Positions 6,595-14,844 of a stretch of 19,693 nt of DNA are shown here, one piece after another. The position numbers were made by a program, and so were the translations under genes. The notes under the pieces were generated by a model. The model ran no database searches. It was not told where the DNA came from and saw nothing but the letters and a program-made list of their open reading frames with translations. Numbering within the stretch: position 1 is the first letter of the stretch; every line of letters begins with the position of its first letter. Source of the DNA: Bacteroidaceae bacterium (lineage in GTDB: Bacteria; Bacteroidota; Bacteroidia; Bacteroidales; Bacteroidaceae); the NCBI GenBank assembly GCA_900769765.1, contig CAAGHW010000047.1, forward strand, positions 1-19,693, given 5' to 3'.

Positions 6595-9552
6595 ATGAGA
6601 TATAAGTTTCTTTTGATAATGTTGATATCTGCCCTTGCTGCTACAGCCCAGAACAAGAACGGTACATTGAGCGGTGTTGTGGTCGAGGGTAGTGAGGACA
6701 GGCCTCTGCAATCGGCTATGTTGCAGTTGTTTACCTTGCCCGATACCGTTTTCAAGGCCGGTGTGGCAAGTGACACTGATGGTAAATTCAAGATTTCAGC
6801 TCCTGCAGCCAAATATCTTTTGCGTATCTCTTTTGTGGGTTGTGTATCGCAACAGAGGGATGTGGTCATAAATAAAGGTAAAGATACCGATTGCGGTATC
6901 ATAAAACTGCAGTCCGATGATATTCTGCTCGAGAATGCCGTTATCACAGCCGAAGTTCCGCCCGTTACGGCATCCGAGGATACATTGGTGTTCAATACGG
7001 CTGCATTCCGTGTGCCCGAAGGCTCTATGCTCGAGGAACTCATAAAGAAATATCCAGGTGTGGAGATTACGGATGACGGTACAATAAAGATAAACGGTAA
7101 GACCGTAAACCGCATCCTCATGAAAGGTAAGGACTTTTTTGGTACAGACAAGGATATGGCCTTGAAGAATATCTCGGCCGATGCTATCGACAAGGTGAAA
7201 TTCTATGACAAACAGAGTGACTTTACCCGTATGACAGGCATCGATGACGGTGAGGAAGAGACTGTGCTTGACCTGCAAATGAAAAAGGGTGTCGCTGACG
7301 GCTTCTTCTCGAACAGTGATGCTGGTGGCGGAACCGATTTCAAAGCCGAGCATCTGCTCTATCGTCTGCGCAATACAACAAGCTATTATAACGACAATTC
7401 GCAGTATACTCTTGTGTTGTCGGCAAACAATGTCGGCGACCAGGGATTCTCCGACGGCCGTGGACGCGGCTTCGGCGGCGGTGGAGGCAATGGAATCTCT
7501 GCACCCAAGCGTGCGGGATTCAACTTCGCATACGAGAACGAAAAGGTCGAGTTTGGCGGTAATGTACGTGGAGACCGTGTGAAGAACGATGTAAAGAATT
7601 GGATCTCTACCGAGACATTCATGCCTCAGATAGGCAGTAACCAATTCTCGAACAGCCGTAGCAGCAGTTTGAGCGGCAGAACAAATCTGAATGCAAATTT
7701 CCGTCTTGAATGGAAACCTGACACCCTGACCGATATCATATTCAGGCCGACTGTCAGTTACTCCAATTCCGATTCATGGAGCAACAGCCGCTCGGCTACA
7801 TTCAATGAGAATCCGTTCGATTATGAAGAGGATTACGGAAAGGATGAATATGGCGATGTATCACCAGAGTTGGAGGCAAATGGTGTAGCGATAAACAGCA
7901 ATTCGAACAACTCGCTCTCTTTGGGCGAAAACCTCTCGTTCAGCACAAGGTTACAGGTAAACCGTAACCTCGGCAAGAAAGGACGTAATCTTACTTTCAG
8001 GGGTGATTTCTCTTATGCCGAAAGCAAGAACGAGAATTTTTCGGTAAACGATGTGGAGTATTACCAGACAACCATGCCCAATCCTTCACAGAAACGCTAT
8101 TCGACTACTCCAGGTAACAATTGGAGCTATAACCTGAGCTTGAGCTATACCGAGCCTATCTTGAAGAAACTCTTCCTGCAGATAAGCTACAGCTATAACT
8201 ACAGCTATAACAACAACAACCGTTCGACATATAACTTTGATGATTTGGTCGACTACCTACTTGAGATCAGTCCAGACTTTACGCGCCCTATATTACCTGT
8301 AGGCCTGGAACTCTCTCTCGATAATAACCTGAGCCGTTATTCTACCTATCGCACACAAAGACACGATGTAGGGGTAATGTTCAGATATGTTACCGAAAAG
8401 ATGAACCTTAATGCCGGTGTCAACTGGTTGCCGCAATATACCCAACTCGATTATAAATATATGGCGGTCGATGATATCTTTACCCGTAAGGTGCTCGACT
8501 ATGTTTCGCCCAACATACGCTTCCGCTACAAATGGTCGAAGCAGACTACGTTGAACATCCGTTATCGCGGTACCACGGCACAACCGTCGATGACTGACCT
8601 TATAGATATAACCGATGACTCAAATCCGTTGCAGATAACAAAGGGTAATTCAAATCTGAAACCGTCGTTCTCGAACAACGTGAATGCGAACTTTAATACC
8701 TACAACACCGATGCACAACGCGGAATAAATGTCTTCGTAGGTTTCTCGAACACAATAAATGCCATTACACGTGTTGCAGAATATGATGAGAATACAGGTG
8801 CTACAACCACCACACCCGAAAATATTAACGGTAACTGGAATGTGAACGGTGGTTTCGTGTTCAATTCGGCAATACCGGCGAATACAAAGTTTACATATAG
8901 CACCTTTACCGACGGAGGTTATTCCGAGCGTGTGTCATATATCAGCATGCAGAACAAGGGTAGTGTGAGAAGCCTGGCAAAGACTGTCAACGTAAGCGAA
9001 CGTCTTACAGCCAATTACCGTGCCGACAATTGGGATATATCGTTGAACGGATTCATACGTTATTCACACTCTAAGTCAACAGCTCAACCCCAAGACAAGA
9101 TGAACGTATTCAACTTCTCTTATGGTCCAAGTGTAAACTACAATCTACCTTGGTGGAACATCAAGCTGTCGACAAATATCTCCATGAGCAGCCGTCGTGG
9201 ATATAGCGACCCCAATGCCAACACCGACGAGCTTATCTGGAATGCTCAGGCTTCGGCAAGTTTCCTTCCCAAGAATGCCTTGACGGTGTCGTTGCAACTG
9301 TACGACATTCTGCAACAGCAGAGCAACATAAGCCGTGTCGTTGAGGCTCTATATCGTAGGGATTCCGAAAACAATGCCATATACAGCTATTTTATGTTGA
9401 ATCTGTCATACAAGTTCAACAACACAGGTGGCAACGACGGAAATAAAGGTAAGGTGGCACGTGAATATGGTATGCCGCAAGGACCACCACCTGCAGGATT
9501 TACACCTCCGGCAGGCCCTCCTCCGGGAATGGGTGGCGGCCGTCCGTTCTAA
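6595..9552 (+). CDS. Outer-membrane beta-barrel protein (TonB-receptor-like)
   Basis: The 985-residue protein has a signal peptide (cleavage likely after ATA at 16-18). Next comes a CarboxypepD_reg-like beta-sandwich (about 22-105; GTLSGVVVEGSEDRPLQSA and the SDTDGKFKIS turn). A plug-like domain follows (about 115-235; EELIKKYPGVEITDDGTIKI and the VLDLQMKKG close). The rest is a large barrel of alternating Tyr/Asn/Ser-rich strands to about 941 (ending MLNLSYKF). This is the OMP_b-brl_3 type: SusC-like in layout, and it probably sits in the outer membrane importing or exporting an unknown substrate. No SusD partner follows. Two oddities are a Gly-rich loop (GRGRGFGGGGG, 288-298) and a roughly 40-residue Pro/Gly-rich tail after the barrel. 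It has its own promoter and terminator, so it is a single-gene unit. Confidence 0.88.
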   Translation: MRYKFLLIMLISALAATAQNKNGTLSGVVVEGSEDRPLQSAMLQLFTLPDTVFKAGVASDTDGKFKISAPAAKYLLRISFVGCVSQQRDVVINKGKDTDCGIIKLQSDDILLENAVITAEVPPVTASEDTLVFNTAAFRVPEGSMLEELIKKYPGVEITDDGTIKINGKTVNRILMKGKDFFGTDKDMALKNISADAIDKVKFYDKQSDFTRMTGIDDGEEETVLDLQMKKGVADGFFSNSDAGGGTDFKAEHLLYRLRNTTSYYNDNSQYTLVLSANNVGDQGFSDGRGRGFGGGGGNGISAPKRAGFNFAYENEKVEFGGNVRGDRVKNDVKNWISTETFMPQIGSNQFSNSRSSSLSGRTNLNANFRLEWKPDTLTDIIFRPTVSYSNSDSWSNSRSATFNENPFDYEEDYGKDEYGDVSPELEANGVAINSNSNNSLSLGENLSFSTRLQVNRNLGKKGRNLTFRGDFSYAESKNENFSVNDVEYYQTTMPNPSQKRYSTTPGNNWSYNLSLSYTEPILKKLFLQISYSYNYSYNNNNRSTYNFDDLVDYLLEISPDFTRPILPVGLELSLDNNLSRYSTYRTQRHDVGVMFRYVTEKMNLNAGVNWLPQYTQLDYKYMAVDDIFTRKVLDYVSPNIRFRYKWSKQTTLNIRYRGTTAQPSMTDLIDITDDSNPLQITKGNSNLKPSFSNNVNANFNTYNTDAQRGINVFVGFSNTINAITRVAEYDENTGATTTTPENINGNWNVNGGFVFNSAIPANTKFTYSTFTDGGYSERVSYISMQNKGSVRSLAKTVNVSERLTANYRADNWDISLNGFIRYSHSKSTAQPQDKMNVFNFSYGPSVNYNLPWWNIKLSTNISMSSRRGYSDPNANTDELIWNAQASASFLPKNALTVSLQLYDILQQQSNISRVVEALYRRDSENNAIYSYFMLNLSYKFNNTGGNDGNKGKVAREYGMPQGPPPAGFTPPAGPPPGMGGGRPF

Positions 9553-9557
9553 AGTAT

Positions 9558-9597
9558 AATAAAAGAGATAAAAATCGCAATTTTTATCTCTTTTATT
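9558..9597 (+). terminator. Intrinsic terminator after the outer-membrane protein gene
   Basis: A perfect 18-bp stem (9558-9575 with 9580-9597) closes a CGCA loop six bases after the stop codon. It is AT-rich; the descending arm contains TTTTTATCTCTTTTATT and gives the T-rich end. Confidence 0.8.
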
Positions 9598-9609
9598 GTT
9601 ATTTATTTC

Positions 9610-9617
9610 TATATTCG
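9610..9617 (+). promoter_or_regulatory. Possible -7 element for cls
   Basis: TATATTCG, a one-base variant of TAnnTTTG, lies 24 bases before the chosen ATG at 9642 and after the upstream terminator. No clear -33 element is seen. Confidence 0.35.
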
Positions 9618-9641
9618 CGAAAATCATAAATAATAGGATTG

Positions 9642-11060
9642 ATGGGATTCAGCATTGGTGTCATACTCGGATGGATATACAGCTTTATCGCTGTAATCCT
9701 TATTGTCAATGTCATTCTGAAGAACCGTGACAGCATAAAGACTCTGGCATGGGTGATGGTCCTTCTGTTTCTTCCTCTCCTTGGCATGTTGCTCTATTTC
9801 TTCTTCGGCCGTGACAAACGCAAGGAGAAACTTATAGGCAAGCGTCTCATGTCACAAATCAACCAGCGTAATCTTTCGGCCAATGTGAGCCGTTATATCC
9901 CCGATTTGCCACAGGAATACTCTTCCTTGCACTCCTTTCTGCGTAATACAGCATCGGCTTATGCTCTCCCTGCAGAAAGTATCGACGTGATAGCCGATAC
10001 AAAGAAGTATGCCCTTCTGCTTATGAGAGAACTCGAGAGAGCCGAGAAGCATATACACATGTTGTTCTACATTTTCGAGGATGATGATTTCGGCCGTTCT
10101 ATACGTGATATCCTTATGCGCAAGGCACGTCAGGGTGTTGAGGTGCGATTCATTTATGACAGTGTAGGCAGCTGGAGCGTGAAAAAGGATTTCTTTGATG
10201 ATATGCGTTCTGCCGGTGTATATGTGGAGTCTTTCCTGAAGGTGCGTATTCCTCTTTTCTCAAAGAAGGTGAATTACCGCAATCATAGGAAATTGGTGAT
10301 AATAGATGGCAAGACAGGCTTTATCGGCGGATGCAACATCGCGGACAGGTATGTAACCGGCGGTGTTTGGGGCTATTGGCGCGATACCGTTCTTCTTGTG
10401 CGCGGAATGGCTGTCCAAGGCTTGCAGTTCGCCTTCCTTGTCGATTGGTATTTTGCCAACCATTCACTTGTGAGCGGCAAGGAGTATTTCCCGCAACAGA
10501 ATAAGGGCAATGCGGGGTGGATGCAGGTCGTTACGTCGAATCCAGTCGGCGAAGTGCGTACTTTGATGGGAGGATTCGTCAAGATGTTGGCTTCGGTAAG
10601 GAATTATGTTTATCTGCAGACCCCTTATTTCATGCCTAACGGCTCGTTCATGCTTGCCCTGAAGAGTGCTGCCTTGTCGGGTGCGGATGTCAGGCTTATG
10701 ATACCTGAACAGTGTGACAGTAAAATTGCAGGATATGCCTCAAGGTCTTATCTCGGTGATTTGCTGAAGGTGGGTGTCAAGGTGTATCTTTACAATGCAG
10801 GCTTCATCCACAGCAAGAGTATTGTCTGTGACGACTATATATCTTCTGTCGGTTCGGTAAATCTTGACTATCGTAGTTTCTATTACAACTTTGAGGTCAG
10901 TGCCTTTGTGTATGATAAAGCTGTGGCTCAGGATTTAAAGAACTATTTTCTTGAGGATATAAAGCAATGCCGACAACTCACCTATGGCGAGTATCGTAAG
11001 CGCTCGTTGGGTAAGCGTTTTGTAGAGTCGTGCGCGCGTCTCCTCTCTCCGTTGATGTGA
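9642..11060 (+). CDS. cls: Cardiolipin synthase (phospholipase D family)
   Basis: This inner-membrane enzyme would join two phosphatidylglycerol molecules to give cardiolipin and glycerol. The 472 residues start with two membrane helices (about 5-26 and 34-55), as in bacterial Cls. Two PLD catalytic HxKxxxxD motifs follow: HRKLVIID (215-222) with GFIGGCNIADRY, and HSKSIVCD (390-397) with SVGSVNLDYRSF. Length fits the family (about 480). I start at ATG 9642. A TTG at 9639 is in frame, but an ATG directly follows it, and AGGA at 9635-9638 is very close to either. The C-terminus LLSPLM is typical of Cls. It ends 13 bases from the stop of convergent rsmD, with no obvious terminator between them. 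Confidence 0.93.
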   Translation: MGFSIGVILGWIYSFIAVILIVNVILKNRDSIKTLAWVMVLLFLPLLGMLLYFFFGRDKRKEKLIGKRLMSQINQRNLSANVSRYIPDLPQEYSSLHSFLRNTASAYALPAESIDVIADTKKYALLLMRELERAEKHIHMLFYIFEDDDFGRSIRDILMRKARQGVEVRFIYDSVGSWSVKKDFFDDMRSAGVYVESFLKVRIPLFSKKVNYRNHRKLVIIDGKTGFIGGCNIADRYVTGGVWGYWRDTVLLVRGMAVQGLQFAFLVDWYFANHSLVSGKEYFPQQNKGNAGWMQVVTSNPVGEVRTLMGGFVKMLASVRNYVYLQTPYFMPNGSFMLALKSAALSGADVRLMIPEQCDSKIAGYASRSYLGDLLKVGVKVYLYNAGFIHSKSIVCDDYISSVGSVNLDYRSFYYNFEVSAFVYDKAVAQDLKNYFLEDIKQCRQLTYGEYRKRSLGKRFVESCARLLSPLM

Positions 11061-11073
11061 CGGAACTCCCTGT

Positions 11074-11607
11074 TTATTTACTGAAAAATGTGAAGTTGAC
11101 ACTGCCGTAGGCAATGTGTCTTACGAATTGCGGGTGTTGTGAGAAATCGTAATCCTTGCCATGCTCAAAAATGAAGATACCACCTTCCTTGAGCATGTTT
11201 CCGCCAAGAATCATATTAGGTATCTCTCCCAATTCTTTCAGTGCGTATGGTGGGTCTGCAAATATCAGCTCATATTCGGCACTGCATCGGCGTATGAAAC
11301 GGAACACGTCGTCTCTGATTATTCTCCAGCTCCTGTCGTTGAGAGTTGCCTGGGACTTCTTCAGGAAACTGAAATGCAGTGAATCCATCTCTACGGATGT
11401 GACCTCCTTGCAGCCTCTCGACAGCAGTTCAAGGCTGATGCTGCCTGTGCCCGAGAACAGGTCAAGGGCATTGGTCTCTTCAAAATCCACCATGTTGTTG
11501 AGGATATTGAACAGGTTCTCTTTTGCAAAGTCTGTTGTGGGACGTGCCTTGAAGCTGCGTGGAATGTCAAAGTGTCGTCCTTTGTATTTACCGCTTATTA
11601 TTCGCAT
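11074..11607 (-). CDS. rsmD: 16S rRNA (guanine966-N2)-methyltransferase RsmD
   Basis: RsmD uses S-adenosylmethionine to methylate N2 of G966 in the small-subunit rRNA. The 177-residue protein starts with the family MRIISGKYKGR block and RPTTDFAKENLFNIL (22-36). It carries the SAM-binding LDLFSGTGSISLE (48-60) and the catalytic FADPPY (116-121), with FIFEHGKD near the end; length is usual. Its start overlaps the end of the DUF3822-type gene by 10 bases, so translation is probably coupled, and it is the last gene of a three-gene minus-strand operon. It converges on cls. Confidence 0.95.
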   Translation of the reverse strand: MRIISGKYKGRHFDIPRSFKARPTTDFAKENLFNILNNMVDFEETNALDLFSGTGSISLELLSRGCKEVTSVEMDSLHFSFLKKSQATLNDRSWRIIRDDVFRFIRRCSAEYELIFADPPYALKELGEIPNMILGGNMLKEGGIFIFEHGKDYDFSQHPQFVRHIAYGSVNFTFFSK

Positions 11608-12398
11608 AAGATAAGTGCTTGCAAGTCAAATGGAATCCCCCCGATTCTGTTCAGCAGGTTAGGCGAAAAAAGTTCGTTGGGATTGATGCGTTTTATGTTC
11701 CTTATAAATTGTCCGGCTGTGTGTGACAGCTCTTCAATGCTGTTGTCGCCGCATAGATAAAGATGGTCGTCGGTCTGTGACAGCCCCTGCTCCTTCCAAA
11801 TGCTCAGCAGATAGAAAAGGACATTCCCTATTTCCTCTTTCTTGAATATGTTGGATAATCCTGCCTTTCCGTTTTTCATGGTGAGGATAAGGGCGTAGTT
11901 ATTGTAAAGGTATGCGAGCATGTATTGTTCTTTTGCTATAGGCTTGTAGTTCAAGTAGCTCATTATGATGCTCGCAGGGGTGTAGAATGTTACATCTCCA
12001 TACGCCTGTATCGTCTCGTAGACACCTCTCTCTACAGGAAACAGTATTGTATATCCCTGCGCGTTCAACTTGTTTGCTATGATTTCCGCATCATCGCTTT
12101 TTGGGAAACAGTAGCCGAAAAACTGCTTGTAGTCGCATTCGTTGTCATGTTCGGCAGGGATGCAGGTGAAATCACCTGTTTCTATTATAGCTTTTATGTC
12201 ATACTTCTCATTGGGGCTTGTCAATGGACAAACCTCAAATGCCGTCTCGATGTTTGATGCCAAGCTGCGTTCTGCATAGGGATGGTATTCGAAGAACTTC
12301 TGGCTGTCAGGGTCTGACGGGATGTAACTGCAAAAACAAAATCCATTCGTACTTATACGAATGGATAATGTCTTTTTCTGTATGTTATCCTTTGTCAT
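11598..12398 (-). CDS. DUF3822-type protein
   Basis: The 266-residue soluble protein resembles the Bacteroidetes-specific DUF3822 family, which commonly precedes rsmD. The beginning (KKTLSIRISTNGFCFCSYIP) and the middle (ILFPVERGVYETIQAYGDVTFYTPAS) suggest an actin-like (ASKHA) fold with two similar halves; the second half holds YMLAYLYNNYALILTMKNGK and DDHLYLCGDN. I see no clear ATP-binding phosphate loops, so nucleotide binding is uncertain. Function is unknown. The tight link to rsmD (10-base overlap) and to the upstream gene (14-base gap) suggests a shared operon, and possibly a role linked to RsmD or ribosome maturation, but that is inference from position. Confidence 0.8.
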   Translation of the reverse strand: MTKDNIQKKTLSIRISTNGFCFCSYIPSDPDSQKFFEYHPYAERSLASNIETAFEVCPLTSPNEKYDIKAIIETGDFTCIPAEHDNECDYKQFFGYCFPKSDDAEIIANKLNAQGYTILFPVERGVYETIQAYGDVTFYTPASIIMSYLNYKPIAKEQYMLAYLYNNYALILTMKNGKAGLSNIFKKEEIGNVLFYLLSIWKEQGLSQTDDHLYLCGDNSIEELSHTAGQFIRNIKRINPNELFSPNLLNRIGGIPFDLQALILCE

Positions 12399-12412
12399 GG
12401 ACTAAGCGATTG

Positions 12413-13258
12413 TTACCATTCCCAGTTACCGGCGTTGTTGTTTGCCTCTTTTACGCTACCTACACGACGGCAAGGTATGATTTTTACAATCTCTTCATCG
12501 TATTCGTCATATGTAGGCTCGCCCTTTTCGTTGAGAACTGGTTCGCGTCTAACCTGTGTAACCTTTTTCTTTACACCAAGGATGTAGTTGTCATACTCCT
12601 GGTCGTTGATACCCTTCAGATATTGGTCAAAGTCGGCTCTTGCCTCGAAAAGCTGTGTGTAACCGCCACCTGCCTTTGAGATACTGTCGGTAAGAAGTGT
12701 GAACTTCTCTCCGTTGCCGTAAGGAATGTATGGCAATTCGTCAACAGGGAAATTTGGATCGTGGTAAAGTGTGTCGAGCAATGAAATCCATGTTGTGTCG
12801 CGACGGAATGAACGTATATCGCCACCCTCCTGGTTCATGGCACCTATCTCTTCGATAAGCTTCCAGTCGTTTTTCTTCTCGGCACTCTTCAACAACTCGA
12901 GGAAGATGTGGTCTGCCTCGTCCGGTGACAATGAAATCTCTCTTGCCTTTCTCCTGTTTTTCTCGATGTCGGCAACCTTCTCGAGCTGACGGTCGTTGAG
13001 CTCGTAAGCCTTCTTTACTGTGTAAAGCTTCTGTGTCTTTACAAAGTCGATGAGAACATCGAAATCGTTGGTGTATTTGCCGTTGGCTCTGTAATACTCG
13101 ACTTCGGCATCCTTGATGTCAATCAGACGGTTAATTACGGCGCTGTCGCGCTTTGCTCTGATTTCCTCAAATTTGATAGGGCTCATTACACTGCGGAAGT
13201 TTACTATAACGAGTATCACCGCAAGAACACCCAAAAGAACTTTAAATAGGTTTTTCAT
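12413..13258 (-). CDS. Membrane-anchored protein of unknown function
   Basis: The 281-residue protein has a single N-terminal hydrophobic helix (about residues 4-22, FKVLLGVLAVILVIVNFRS) after MKN, then a long polar part, so it is probably anchored in the inner membrane facing the periplasm. Just after the helix, residues about 43-75 (NRLIDIKDAEVEYYRANGKY) look like the start of a pseudopilin-type domain, where a helix runs into the xxYRxxxGxYp motif. No pilin prepilin-peptidase site is evident. The C-terminal third contains a charged loop and ends with a NNNAGNWEW tail. I do not assign a function. It leads the operon with the DUF3822-type gene and rsmD, from the promoter at 13293-13300. Confidence 0.8.
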   Translation of the reverse strand: MKNLFKVLLGVLAVILVIVNFRSVMSPIKFEEIRAKRDSAVINRLIDIKDAEVEYYRANGKYTNDFDVLIDFVKTQKLYTVKKAYELNDRQLEKVADIEKNRRKAREISLSPDEADHIFLELLKSAEKKNDWKLIEEIGAMNQEGGDIRSFRRDTTWISLLDTLYHDPNFPVDELPYIPYGNGEKFTLLTDSISKAGGGYTQLFEARADFDQYLKGINDQEYDNYILGVKKKVTQVRREPVLNEKGEPTYDEYDEEIVKIIPCRRVGSVKEANNNAGNWEW

Positions 13259-13287
13259 TGTTATATATTTTTTATTTATTATTTTCG
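13257..13287 (+). promoter_or_regulatory. Possible promoter for the helicase gene
   Basis: ATTG at 13257-13260 (near TTTG) lies 19 bases from TATTTTCG at 13280-13287 (near TAnnTTTG), with one mismatch in each element. Transcription would start near 13293, giving a leader of about 58 bases to the GTG start. It overlaps the opposing promoter region. Confidence 0.4.
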
Positions 13288-13292
13288 TGTCA

Positions 13293-13300
13293 CAAAAATA
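13293..13300 (-). promoter_or_regulatory. -7 element for the DUF3822/rsmD operon
   Basis: On the minus strand TATTTTTG matches TAnnTTTG exactly, 35 bases before the ATG at 13258. The upstream DNA (13301-13320) is A-rich on the plus strand with no clear TTTG at -33. Confidence 0.5.
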
Positions 13301-13351
13301 AGATAAAAAAACGAAAAAACGTTTTTAATACCATTTTTTTATTGATACTAA

Positions 13352-14785
13352 GTGATAAATAAATATTTAGCTTCGCAAATTAAAACAAATTTTCCGTTCA
13401 ATCCAACAAGTCAGCAGGAAAAATCGCTTGAAATGATTTCGGAATTTCTTCTTTCGGGTGACGACAAGAAGGTGTTTCTTCTTTGCGGCTATGCAGGAAC
13501 GGGAAAAACGACACTTATATCGGCCCTTGTGCGCACAATGGAGCAGCTGGGACGCAAGACTGTTCTGCTTGCCCCCACAGGCAGGGCTGCAAAAGTATTC
13601 TCCTCCTATTCGGGAAAGAGTGCCTATACCATTCATAAGTGGATATACCGCCAAAAGTCAATACTCGATGCCTCGCAATTCACTCTTATGGAGAACAGGG
13701 CAGTGAACACTCTGTTCATAGTGGATGAGGCTTCGATGATTTCCAATGCCGGTGTATCGAATTTCGGCTCAGGGGCTTTGCTTGACGATCTTGTTGAATT
13801 TGTCTATTCGGGCAACGGATGTTCTCTGTTGCTGTTGGGCGATACGGCACAGTTGCCGCCTGTGGGCGAAGAGTTGTCGCCTGCTCTCTCGCACGATTAC
13901 CTATCTTCGATGTTTCTTGATGTGACAGCTGTTGAACTTACACAGGTAATGCGTCAGCTCGAGGATTCAGGCATCCTTTATAACGCTACCGCGTTGCGCG
14001 AGATAATATGCAACGATGATATGTCTCTTATGCCAAAGGTCAGGTTGAAGGGTTTTGCCGATATCTGTCGTGTCAGCGGCGAAGAGCTTATCGAGGCTAT
14101 CGAAAGCTCATACAGTGATGCCGGAATAAACGGAACCATTGTGCTTTGCCGTTCCAACAAACGTGCCAATGTGTATAACGAAGGTATCCGCAGACGCATA
14201 CTCTATCGCGAAGAGGAGTTGAGCAGGGGTGATATCCTTATGGTGGTGAAGAACAACTACTATTGGCGCGAGGTGTTGGGGCGTGAGGACAAGACGCTAC
14301 TTGAAAAACTCGATTTCATTGCCAATGGCGATGTGGCGGAAGTTCTCCGTGTAGGTGGCGTGGAGGAGATGTATGGCTTCCGTTTTGCCGATGTGACCCT
14401 GTCGCTTGTCGATTACGACGATTGCGAGATTGATGTCAAGATAATGCTCGATACTCTTGTTAGCGAATCGCCGTCGCTTACAAAGGACGAAAGCGAAAGG
14501 CTTTTCAACGCGGTGTGGGAGGATTACCCCGAAATACGCTCAAAGCGTAAGCGGATGGAACAGGTACGCAATAATCCTTATTATAATGCCATACAGGTGA
14601 AATACGGCTATGCCGTGACGTGTCATAAGGCGCAGGGCGGTCAGTGGCAACGCGTCTTTGTCGATCAAGGCTTTGTGTCGCCCGATATGATGGGAGTCGA
14701 TTACTACCGTTGGCTCTATACGGCCTTTACCCGTGCAAGTGAAAGGCTCTACCTTGTGAATTGGAGCGACAAGCAGGTTGAATGA
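13352..14785 (+). CDS. RecD/Dda-like SF1B DNA helicase (AAA ATPase)
   Basis: An ATP-driven 5'-3' DNA helicase of superfamily 1B is the likely role. The 477 residues hold the motifs in order: Walker A GYAGTGKT (46-53), APTGRAAK (74-81, motif Ia), DEAS (125-128, Walker B), GDTAQLPP (163-170, motif III), a conserved CRSNKRANVYNEGIR, the UvrD_C_2-type VTCHKAQGGQW (422-432, motif V) and YTAFTRASERLYLV (456-469, motif VI). It lacks RecBCD partner regions and is shorter than RecD2, so it is closer to the stand-alone RecD-like ATPases common in Bacteroidetes. Start is GTG at 13352: an in-frame TAA lies directly before it, and the next Met is at residue 28, too close to the Walker A motif. It converges on alaS at a shared terminator. 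Confidence 0.9.
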   Translation: MINKYLASQIKTNFPFNPTSQQEKSLEMISEFLLSGDDKKVFLLCGYAGTGKTTLISALVRTMEQLGRKTVLLAPTGRAAKVFSSYSGKSAYTIHKWIYRQKSILDASQFTLMENRAVNTLFIVDEASMISNAGVSNFGSGALLDDLVEFVYSGNGCSLLLLGDTAQLPPVGEELSPALSHDYLSSMFLDVTAVELTQVMRQLEDSGILYNATALREIICNDDMSLMPKVRLKGFADICRVSGEELIEAIESSYSDAGINGTIVLCRSNKRANVYNEGIRRRILYREEELSRGDILMVVKNNYYWREVLGREDKTLLEKLDFIANGDVAEVLRVGGVEEMYGFRFADVTLSLVDYDDCEIDVKIMLDTLVSESPSLTKDESERLFNAVWEDYPEIRSKRKRMEQVRNNPYYNAIQVKYGYAVTCHKAQGGQWQRVFVDQGFVSPDMMGVDYYRWLYTAFTRASERLYLVNWSDKQVE

Positions 14786-14832
14786 TATAAAAGAACTACG
14801 GCGGTGCATGCACCGCCGTAGTTCTTTTATAT
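14785..14832. terminator. Perfect 48-nt palindrome, bidirectional terminator
   Basis: Two 23-base arms flank a central AT with no mismatch, so either strand folds into the same 23-bp hairpin. The GC-rich core (CTACGGCGGTGC) is flanked by AAAAGAA and TTCTTTT, giving a U-run at the base of each transcript's stem. It starts on the last base of the helicase stop codon and lies 12 bases from the alaS stop, so it should terminate both convergent genes. Confidence 0.9.
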
Positions 14833-14844
14833 GTCAATTATATC

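Noticed and set aside
6796..7644. Long antisense open frame within the outer-membrane protein gene
   Set aside because: It overlaps the CarboxypepD_reg and plug regions, which are clearly coding on the plus strand, and it shows no domain of its own.
9639..9641. TTG start for cls
   Set aside because: An ATG follows directly in frame and keeps the same N-terminal helix; nothing favours the TTG.
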